A stretch of DNA of 12,077 nt, taken from Acetobacteraceae bacterium. Its GTDB lineage: Bacteria > Pseudomonadota > Alphaproteobacteria > Acetobacterales > Acetobacteraceae. The notes below the pieces were generated by a model, which did not search any database, had not been told where the DNA came from, and saw nothing but the letters and a program-made list of their open reading frames with translations. The translations under genes and the position numbers were made by a program. The stretch is taken from the NCBI GenBank assembly GCA_947446625.1, contig CANFIE010000073.1:1-12077 (forward strand), written 5' to 3'. Shown in pieces: positions 7,323-12,077 of this stretch (position 1 is the stretch's first letter; every line of letters starts with the position of its first letter).

Positions 7323-8456
7323 ATGACTGGCCCTTCGGCCCCCACGGCTGCCCCCTTGCCTTCGGGCAGTGTCATGGCCCAGCGCCGGGTGCACCGCGCG
7401 GCGGCTGAACTGCGCCGTGGCACCCCCGTGCTGGTGCAGGGCGCCGAGGGCGGCTTGCTTGTGGTGGCCATGGAAACCGTGGGCGCCGCCGGCCTGGCCG
7501 AGCTGACCGCCCTTGCCGCCGGCCCCGCCCTGCTGCTGCTGGCCCAGGCCCGCGCCGCCGCGCTGCTGCCGGGCGCTTCGGCTGAAGGTTCCGGCCTGGT
7601 GGCACTGGCTGCGCCCGAGGCCTTGCTGAACCCCGCCACGCTGCGCAGCATGGCCGACCCCACTTTGGCCAATCTGCTGCCCGCCGCCCCCAGCGTGCAG
7701 CCCACCCCGGCCCTGGCCGCCCAGGCCGTGGCGCTGGCCAAGCTGGGCCGGCTGCTGCCCGCCCTGGTGGTGGCCCCAGCCCCGGCCAACCCGCCGCCCA
7801 GCCTGCTGACGGTGCCCGCCGCCGATATCAGCGCCTACCCGTTGACCGCCGCCACCAGCCTGAAGCGCGTGGCCGAGGCCGCCGTGCCGCTGGCCGATGC
7901 GCCGAATGCGCGCGTCATCGCCTTCCGCGCCGCCGATGGCGGCATTGAGCACCTGGCCATTCTGGTGGGCCAGCCCGAGGCGCTGGCCGCCGAGGGCGGG
8001 GCGCCGCTGGCGCGCATCCATTCCGAATGCTTCACCGGCGACCTGCTGGGCAGCCTGCGCTGCGATTGTGGCCCGCAGCTGCGCGGCGCCATTGCCCGCA
8101 TGGGCGCCGAGGGCCATGGCGTGCTGCTGTACCTGGCGCAGGAAGGCCGCGGCATTGGCCTGGTGAACAAGCTGCGCGCCTACACCATGCAGGACCGTGG
8201 GCTGGATACGCTGGACGCCAACCGCGCCCTGGGCTGGGGCGCCGATGAGCGCGACTTTTTGGTGGCCGCCACCATGCTGCAGGAACTGGGCATTCAGCGG
8301 GTGCGGCTGCTGACCAACAACCCCGAGAAGCTGAAGGCGCTGGCCGCCTGCGGTGTGGCGGTGCTGGGGCGTGAGGCGCATCAATTCGCCCCCAACGGGG
8401 TGAATGACGGCTACCTGGAAACCAAGGCCCGCCGCTTCGGGCACTTGTTGGCGTAA
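7323..8456 (+). CDS. ribA: GTP cyclohydrolase II with a degenerate DHBP-synthase-like N-terminal domain
   Basis: First committed enzyme of riboflavin synthesis: GTP to 2,5-diamino-6-ribosylamino-4(3H)-pyrimidinone 5'-phosphate, formate and pyrophosphate; cytoplasmic. With the start at 7323 it has 377 residues. The C-terminal half is a complete GCHII: zinc ligands Cys236, Cys247 and Cys249 in ECFTGDLLGSLRCDCG (same spacing as E. coli Cys54/65/67), then YLAQEGRGIGL, GADERDF with the catalytic-type Arg310, and LLTNNPEKLKAL. Residues about 20-170 align loosely with RibB (AAAELRRGTPVLV) but lack the acidic RENEGD-type motif, so DHBP synthase activity is not expected. The exact start is uncertain: ATGs at 7296, 7308, 7323 and 7374 all lack a strong ribosome binding site. 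Divergent from the response regulator gene. Confidence 0.93.
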   Translation: MTGPSAPTAAPLPSGSVMAQRRVHRAAAELRRGTPVLVQGAEGGLLVVAMETVGAAGLAELTALAAGPALLLLAQARAAALLPGASAEGSGLVALAAPEALLNPATLRSMADPTLANLLPAAPSVQPTPALAAQAVALAKLGRLLPALVVAPAPANPPPSLLTVPAADISAYPLTAATSLKRVAEAAVPLADAPNARVIAFRAADGGIEHLAILVGQPEALAAEGGAPLARIHSECFTGDLLGSLRCDCGPQLRGAIARMGAEGHGVLLYLAQEGRGIGLVNKLRAYTMQDRGLDTLDANRALGWGADERDFLVAATMLQELGIQRVRLLTNNPEKLKALAACGVAVLGREAHQFAPNGVNDGYLETKARRFGHLLA

Positions 8457-8470
8457 CTGCGTCCCTCAGA

Positions 8471-8582
8471 CGCGTCGTGCGGCAGTACGCCGCTCTGGCG
8501 CGACGCGGGGAGCATCCGCGCTCCTTGGCTTCGCGCCCACAAAGGCGCGGCCGCCATTCGGCGGCCCGGTTCTTTGGGCCGC
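8471..8582. terminator. Hairpin-rich terminator region between ribA and the ABC exporter gene
   Basis: The 140 bases between these convergent genes are a chain of inverted repeats: CGCGTCGTGC (8471-8480) with GCGCGACGCG (8498-8507, one G-T pair), GGAGC/GCTCC (8509-8524), CGCGCC/GGCGCG (8532-8549), GGCCGCC-ATTC-GGCGGCC (8549-8566), and an overlapping alternative GCGGCCC/GGGCCGC (8561-8582). No long T-run follows. It probably insulates the two genes from each other in both directions. Its right half resembles 11418-11486. Confidence 0.5.
8525..8582 (+). repeat. GC-rich intergenic module, copy 1
   Basis: TTGGCTTCGCG (8525-8535) is followed by a hairpin with an ATTC loop starting at 8549 and then a stretch ending in GGGCCGC (8576-8582). 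The same order recurs at 11418-11486, with the 14-base unit doubled there. Only two copies are seen here, and simple GC-rich convergence cannot be fully excluded. Confidence 0.5.
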
Positions 8583-8596
8583 GTTGCGGGGCGCGG

Positions 8597-10468
8597 CTAT
8601 TCCCGCGCCACCGCCGCGGCCCGGCCGCTGCGGGGCTTGTCCAGCTCCGCCGCTGCCTGGGCCAGCGCCGCCGCTTCCGCCGCCGCCACCGCCTCGGACT
8701 GGCGGCGCCACATCTCGGCATATAGGCCGTCAGCGGCAATCAGCGCGCCGTGGTTGCCGCGCTCGGCAATCTGGCCATCGCGCAGCACGATGATCTCGTC
8801 GGCCTCCACCACGGTGGAAAGCCGGTGGGCGATGACCAGCACGGTGCGGTTCTCGGCCACACGCTTCAGCGCCGCCTGGATTTCCTGCTCGGTCTGGGTG
8901 TCCAGCGCGCTGGTGGCTTCATCCAGAATCAGGATGCGCGGGTTCTTCAGGATGGTGCGGGCAATGGCCACGCGCTGCTTTTCCCCGCCCGAGAGCTTCA
9001 GCCCGCGTTCACCCACCATGGTCTTGTAGCCGTCGGGCAGGCGCATGACGAACTCATGCACCTGGGCCAGCTTGGCGGCGGCGACGATCTCATCCTCGGT
9101 GGCGCCGGGGCGGCCATAGCCGATGTTGTAGCGAATGGTGTCGTTGAACAGCACCGTATCCTGCGGCACCACGCCAATGGCGGCGCGCAGGCTGGTTTGC
9201 GTCAGGGCGCGCAAATCCTGGCCATCCACCAGAATCCGCCCGGCGGTCACATCATAAAACCGGAACAGCAGGCGCGAGACGGTGGACTTGCCCGCCCCGG
9301 TGGGGCCGACAATGGCGAGCATTTTTCCGGGTGGCAGGTCAAAGGAAACACCCTTGAGGATTTCTCGGTCGGGGCGGTAGCCGAAGCGCACATCTTCGAA
9401 GCTGACGGCGCCGGGGCCGGCAACCAGCGGCTTCGCATCGGGCGCGTCGGGTACTTCCTGGGCCTCGCCCAGCAGCTCGAACATCGCCTCGGTATCGGTC
9501 AGCCCCTGCTTGATCTCGCGGTAGGCGAAGCCGAGGATGTTGAGCGGCATGTAGAGCTGGATGAGATAGGTGTTCACCAGCACGAAGTCGCCCACCGTCA
9601 TGCTGCCGGCGGTCACGCCGCGCCCGGCCAGCAGCATCACCGCGGTCAGCCCCAGCGCGATGATGACGGCCTGGCCGGTGTTGAGCATGTTCAGCGTGGT
9701 TTCGCTGCGCACATAGGCGCGCTCATACCGCGTCAGGCTTTCGTCGTAGCGCCGCACCTCGTGCTGCTCATTGCCGAAATACTTCACCGTCTCGTAGTTC
9801 AGCAGGCTGTCGATCGCCTTGGTGTTGGCGTCCTGGTCGGTCTGGTTCATTTCGCGCCGGAAGCGCAGGCGCCAGTTGGTGAACAGCAGGGTGAAGGCCA
9901 CGTAGAGCCCTATGGTGAACAGCGTGACGCCAGCGAAGCTGAAGTCGAACATGCCCCACAGAATGGCGGCTACCAGCAGAATCTCGATGATGGTGGGGAT
10001 GATGTTGAACAGCAGGAAGTTCAGCACGAAGGAAATGCCGCGCGTGCCACGTTCCAGCACGCGGGAGAGGCCGCCGGTCTGCCTATCCATGTGGTAGCGC
10101 ATGGAGAGCGCGTGCAGATGCGCGAAGACCGAGAGTGAGATGCGCCGCGCCGCCCGCGCCTGGACCTTGGCGAAGATGGCGCTGCGCAACTCGCCAAAGG
10201 CCGAGGCCGCCATGCGCAGCCCGCCATAGGCCAGTACCAGCGCCACCGGAATGGCGATGAACTCGGCGCCCTTGGGGGTCAGCGCATCCACCGCCCGGGC
10301 ATAGGCCAGCGGCACCAGCACATTGGCCGCCTTGGAGGCCACCAGGAACACCACCGCCAGCACCACGCGCAGCCGCAGCTCCAGCTCGCCCTTCGGCCAT
10401 AGCCAGGGCAGCAGGTTCAGCAGGGTTTGCGTGTGGTTGGTTTCGGCCGGCTGTGGTTTCGCCACCAT
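8597..10468 (-). CDS. Atm1-type ABC exporter (fused membrane and ATPase domains)
   Basis: Half-transporter of 623 residues that should act as a homodimer in the inner membrane. The family (mitochondrial Atm1/ABCB7, bacterial Atm1) exports glutathione-linked compounds and is tied to Fe-S cluster supply or heavy-metal tolerance. The membrane domain covers about 30-330; the stretch NYETVKYFGNE (224-234), then LNTGQAVIIALGLTAVMLL and the PLNILGFAYREIKQ region, is characteristic of Atm1. The ATPase domain is complete: Walker A GPTGAGKST (388-396), Q-loop Gln436, signature LSGGE (492-496), Walker B ILILDEA (512-518), H-loop His548. The ATG at 10468 is preferred (GGAG 5 bases upstream); the ATG at 10528 would add 20 untypical residues and lies in a palindrome. 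The C-terminus ends in an Ala-rich tail of about 30 residues. Substrate not determinable here. Confidence 0.94.
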   Translation of the reverse strand: MVAKPQPAETNHTQTLLNLLPWLWPKGELELRLRVVLAVVFLVASKAANVLVPLAYARAVDALTPKGAEFIAIPVALVLAYGGLRMAASAFGELRSAIFAKVQARAARRISLSVFAHLHALSMRYHMDRQTGGLSRVLERGTRGISFVLNFLLFNIIPTIIEILLVAAILWGMFDFSFAGVTLFTIGLYVAFTLLFTNWRLRFRREMNQTDQDANTKAIDSLLNYETVKYFGNEQHEVRRYDESLTRYERAYVRSETTLNMLNTGQAVIIALGLTAVMLLAGRGVTAGSMTVGDFVLVNTYLIQLYMPLNILGFAYREIKQGLTDTEAMFELLGEAQEVPDAPDAKPLVAGPGAVSFEDVRFGYRPDREILKGVSFDLPPGKMLAIVGPTGAGKSTVSRLLFRFYDVTAGRILVDGQDLRALTQTSLRAAIGVVPQDTVLFNDTIRYNIGYGRPGATEDEIVAAAKLAQVHEFVMRLPDGYKTMVGERGLKLSGGEKQRVAIARTILKNPRILILDEATSALDTQTEQEIQAALKRVAENRTVLVIAHRLSTVVEADEIIVLRDGQIAERGNHGALIAADGLYAEMWRRQSEAVAAAEAAALAQAAAELDKPRSGRAAAVARE

Positions 10469-10520
10469 GCGTACTCCGTACTTCCGCCCGCCTTTTGGCC
10501 CGAAACCGAGGGCGAGCAAA

Positions 10521-10536
10521 CCCGCCATCTGGCGGG
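10521..10536. promoter_or_regulatory. Palindrome between the divergent exporter and Nudix genes
   Basis: CCCGCCA-TC-TGGCGGG is a perfect 7-bp dyad lying in the 99-base spacer between the two divergent starts (10468 and 10568). The location suits an operator shared by both genes. It could equally be a chance GC-rich dyad; no clear -10/-35 elements are visible around it. Confidence 0.3.
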
Positions 10537-10567
10537 GCCGGGGCGGGGCAGGCTACAGCATCAACGC

Positions 10568-11392
10568 ATGAGCCCTTTCCTGCGTCACATCCAGGCCTGC
10601 AATACCTTGCCGGGGCTGGAGCATTTGCACCCCTGGCGCATTGCCGGCCAGGTGGTGGGCTATGTACCGGCCGGGCGGGCCGCCCAACTGGCCGTGCTGC
10701 CGGGCTGGCAGGAAACGCCCCAGGGCCTGGCTCTGGCCGCCGCCGACCCCGCCGCCACCCTGGCCGCCAGCGCCCTGGCGCTGGGGCTGCGCCCGCGTGG
10801 CGAGCTGTTCGACGTGCGGCCCAGCCCCGAGGGCGACTCGCTGGCGGTGCTGGACCGGGGGGCGATTCCGAGCTTTGGCGTCATCGGCCAGGGCGTGCAT
10901 GTGAATGGCCTGGTGCGCCGGGCCGATGGGCTGCACATCTGGGTGGGCTGGCGCGCCATGACCAAGCCGGTGGCGCCAGGGCAGCTGGACAACCTTATCG
11001 CGGGCGGCACCCCGGCGGGCTACAGCGCCTTTGAATGCATGGTGAAGGAAGCCGAGGAGGAGGCCAGCGTGCCCGCCGCCCTGGCCCGCACCGCCCGGCA
11101 CGTGGCCCGGCTTTCCTACATGATGGATCTGCCCGAGGGCATTCGCCGCGACGTGATGCAGGTGTACGACCTGGAATTGCCCGAGGATTTCACCCCCACG
11201 CCGAATGATGGCGAGGTGGACCGGTTTGAGCTGTGGCCGGCGCGGCGCCTGCAGGCGCATCTGCGCGCCGCCAGCGACGTGAAGTTCAACGTGACGCTGG
11301 CCTTGATAGACCTGTTCCTGCGCGAAGGGCTGATAGACCCCGGCGGCGCCGAGGGCCTGGCGCTGCGCCAGGGGCTGCATCGCTGGGCGTAG
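10568..11392 (+). CDS. Nudix hydrolase, DUF4743/Tnr3-like
   Basis: A 274-residue protein with an N-terminal DUF4743-type region (about 1-105) and a Nudix domain (about 106-250). The segment FGVIGQGVHVNGLVRR (103-118), then IWVGWRAMTKPVAPGQLDNL and AGGTPAG, is typical of the family that includes the Nudix part of yeast Tnr3 and plant NUDT20/24. Characterised relatives hydrolyse damaged thiamine diphosphate such as oxo- and oxythiamine forms. The Nudix box at 146-168 reads GGTPAGYSAFECMVKEAEEE with ASV after it: the KE..EE metal-binding core is present, while the usual first Glu and late Gly are replaced by Tyr and Ser. The ATG at 10568 fits the family N-terminus, but its ribosome binding site is weak. 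Family assignment fairly sure; substrate inferred. Confidence 0.88.
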   Translation: MSPFLRHIQACNTLPGLEHLHPWRIAGQVVGYVPAGRAAQLAVLPGWQETPQGLALAAADPAATLAASALALGLRPRGELFDVRPSPEGDSLAVLDRGAIPSFGVIGQGVHVNGLVRRADGLHIWVGWRAMTKPVAPGQLDNLIAGGTPAGYSAFECMVKEAEEEASVPAALARTARHVARLSYMMDLPEGIRRDVMQVYDLELPEDFTPTPNDGEVDRFELWPARRLQAHLRAASDVKFNVTLALIDLFLREGLIDPGGAEGLALRQGLHRWA

Positions 11393-11417
11393 TGTTGGCG
11401 CCGCGCCGCCGCGCGGC

Positions 11418-11486
11418 TTGGCTTCGCGGCACTGGCTTCGCGGCATTGGCCGCGGCGCCCATTCGGGCGCTCGGCCCTGTGGGCCG
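11418..11486 (+). repeat. GC-rich intergenic module, copy 2, with terminator-like hairpins
   Basis: Two tandem 14-base units, TTGGCTTCGCGGCA (11418-11431) and CTGGCTTCGCGGCA (11432-11445), are followed by hairpin GCGCCC-ATTC-GGGCGC (11455-11470) and hairpin CGGCCC-TGT-GGGCCG (11472-11486). It lies between the convergent Nudix gene and the small exported protein gene, whose stop is 8 bases further on, so it probably ends transcription from both sides. It shares order and loop sequence with 8525-8582. Confidence 0.55.
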
Positions 11487-11493
11487 CCAGTGG

Positions 11494-11802
11494 CTACCAG
11501 GCCGGCTTGCCGTAATAGCTCGGCGGCGGGGCGTAGTAGCCGGGCGCCGGGTAGTAGGCCGGCGGCGGCGGGGGCGGCGCGTAATACACCGGCGGGGGTG
11601 GCGGCGGGGCGAAGGCGCCGGCGGCCCCGGCAGCCAGCGCACCCAGCGCCAAGCCACCCAGAATGCCGCCCACAATGCCCGGCCCACCATGACCATGGTG
11701 GTGGCCGCCGCCGCGATGCCAGCCCTGCGCCTGGGCGGCAGGAGCCAGGGCGCCGCTGGCCAGGGCGGCAACAAGAATCAGGCCGGGGATGCGCTTGTTC
11801 AT
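11494..11802 (-). CDS. Small exported Gly/His/Pro/Tyr-rich protein
   Basis: A 102-residue protein of unknown function. A clear signal peptide MNKRIPGLILVAALASGALA ends AQA, with cleavage probably after Ala25. The mature part has three sections: a Gly/His patch WHRGGGHHHGHGG (28-40) that could bind metal, a glycine-zipper-like hydrophobic stretch (42-65, GxxxG-type spacing) that may insert in a membrane, and a tail of tyrosine pairs between proline runs (VYYAPPPPPP, AYYPAPGYY, APPPSYY). Similar short Pro/Tyr-rich secreted proteins are common in alphaproteobacterial genomes; I do not know a function. No strong ribosome binding site precedes the ATG, but the signal peptide supports both the frame and the start. 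The gene stands alone. Confidence 0.75.
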   Translation of the reverse strand: MNKRIPGLILVAALASGALAPAAQAQGWHRGGGHHHGHGGPGIVGGILGGLALGALAAGAAGAFAPPPPPPVYYAPPPPPPAYYPAPGYYAPPPSYYGKPAW

Positions 11803-11829
11803 GCAGCGCAGGCTAACCCCGGTCCGGGG

Positions 11830-11861
11830 CCGGATTCCGCCAGGAAAGCGGCGAAATCCGG
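11830..11861. other. Imperfect hairpin upstream of the small exported protein gene
   Basis: CCGGATT-CCGC (11830-11840) pairs with GCGG (11848-11851) and AATCCGG (11855-11861), with a 3-base bulge and the loop CAGGAAA. It lies 28-59 bases before the start codon of the small gene, in its presumed promoter or 5' leader, and 9 bases before repeat copy B. No function can be assigned. Confidence 0.35.
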
Positions 11862-11870
11862 GCGGCGGGT

Positions 11871-11974
11871 TAGAGCAATATCCGTTCTGATGGAATCATC
11901 CGAACGGATTTCTTGCTCTAATTTCAAATGGTTATAGGGCACGAAATGCGCCCATCAGGGCGCATAGGGCTCTA
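11871..11974 (+). repeat. Dispersed palindromic repeat, copy B
   Basis: About 104 bases in the opposite orientation to copy A (6313-6412). It starts TAGAGCAATATCCGTTCTGA. Hairpin 1 (11871-11920) has outer arms TAGAGCAA/TTGCTCTA, fully paired here, and an inner 13-bp arm with one mismatch. Hairpin 2 is ATGCGCCC-ATCA-GGGCGCAT (11946-11965). The first and last bases form a short inverted repeat TAGAGC/GCTCTA (11871-11876, 11969-11974), which looks like a small mobile element. No coding sequence is inside. Confidence 0.85.
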
Positions 11975-12001
11975 GCTGTCGCTGCTATGGAGGTTGTCCC
12001 T

Positions 12002-12061
12002 CCGGGGCTGAGTTGGTTGGCTGTGGTTGCGAGGCCAACACCCAGCAACTCGGAGCCCCGG
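12002..12061 (+). promoter_or_regulatory. Hairpin that hides the ribosome binding site of the putative transposase
   Basis: CCGGGGCT (12002-12009) pairs with AGCCCCGG (12054-12061), GAGTTG (12010-12015) with CAACTC (12046-12051), and GTTGGC (12016-12021) with GCCAAC (12034-12039). The GGAG at 12052-12055 lies in the right arm, six bases before the ATG at 12062. Such a structure would limit translation from read-through mRNA, a known control in insertion sequences. A smaller competing pair GGAGG/CCTCC is at 11989-12003. Confidence 0.55.
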
Positions 12062-12077
12062 ATGGACAGTCATGAGA
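12062..12077 (+). CDS. Possible transposase, first five codons only
   Basis: ATG GAC AGT CAT GAG A (Met-Asp-Ser-His-Glu) begins six bases after GGAG and runs off the window. The beginning resembles that of IS481-family transposases (often M-x-S-H-x-N-A-R-L-T), but five residues are not enough to prove it. The frame is open from an in-frame ATG at 11987, so a longer N-terminus is possible. Confidence 0.35.

Larger units (their letters stand above)
11976..12077 (+). mobile_element. Probable left end of an insertion sequence (truncated by window edge)
   Basis: Sequence after CTAG (11972-11975) no longer matches repeat copy A and leads into a long hairpin and a putative transposase start at 12062. 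IS481-type elements are known to favour CTAG targets, which would fit. Neither the other end nor a terminal inverted repeat can be checked inside the window, so the boundary and the family are inferred. Confidence 0.4.

Noticed and set aside
7284..8444. Minus-strand open frame of 386 codons opposite ribA
   Set aside because: Antisense of a recognised enzyme; Gly/Gln/His-rich without domains.
8750..10138. Plus-strand open frame of 462 codons opposite the ABC exporter
   Set aside because: All ABC motifs are on the minus strand; this is a codon-bias shadow.
11418..11445. Start of a CRISPR array
   Set aside because: Only two adjacent 14-base units with no spacers between them; it is a short tandem repeat next to hairpins.
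10553..11446. Minus-strand open frame opposite the Nudix gene
   Set aside because: No motif, and it conflicts with a recognised Nudix domain on the plus strand.

Overview
The window is GC-rich bacterial chromosome. It looks like an alphaproteobacterium of the Rhodospirillales/Acetobacteraceae type (Roseomonas-like). That placement is an inference from the stand-alone F1 ATP synthase operon (atpHAGDC without FO genes), the Atm1-type exporter and the overall style of the proteins; no rRNA or marker search was possible.

Layout. Positions 1-4618 (minus strand) hold the F1 sector of ATP synthase: atpH, atpA, atpG and atpD, with only the first codons of atpC at the left edge. Tight spacing (2, 29 and 13 bases) indicates one operon; the atpD-atpC gap of 112 bases is the exception and holds a small hairpin. 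A 325-base spacer separates atpH from a divergent gene (4944-6284, plus) for an exported caspase-like protein with an intact His/Cys dyad. A palindromic repeat follows, then an OmpR-type response regulator (minus) without a visible sensor kinase. Divergent from it is ribA (plus), whose GTP cyclohydrolase II domain follows a degenerate DHBP-synthase-like domain. Next are an Atm1-type ABC exporter (minus), a divergent Nudix hydrolase of the thiamine-related DUF4743 type (plus) and a small exported Gly/His/Pro/Tyr-rich protein (minus). The right edge carries a second copy of the palindromic repeat and probably the left end of an insertion sequence whose transposase begins at 12062.

How the genes fit together. 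The ATP synthase genes form one complex. The rest are separate transcription units in alternating orientation; riboflavin synthesis, export linked to Fe-S/glutathione chemistry and damaged-thiamine clean-up are metabolic housekeeping, and I see no shared pathway among them.

The most interesting material is between the genes. (1) A roughly 100-base, two-hairpin palindromic element occurs twice in opposite orientation; one copy supplies both the stop codon and a textbook intrinsic terminator for the response regulator. (2) A second module, a TTGGCTTCGCG-type 14-mer plus GC-rich hairpins with ATTC loops, sits at two different convergent gene junctions. (3) A long hairpin at the right edge buries the ribosome binding site of the putative transposase. 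I found no CRISPR array, tRNA, rRNA or recognisable defence system, and nothing that I can defend as a new multi-gene system.
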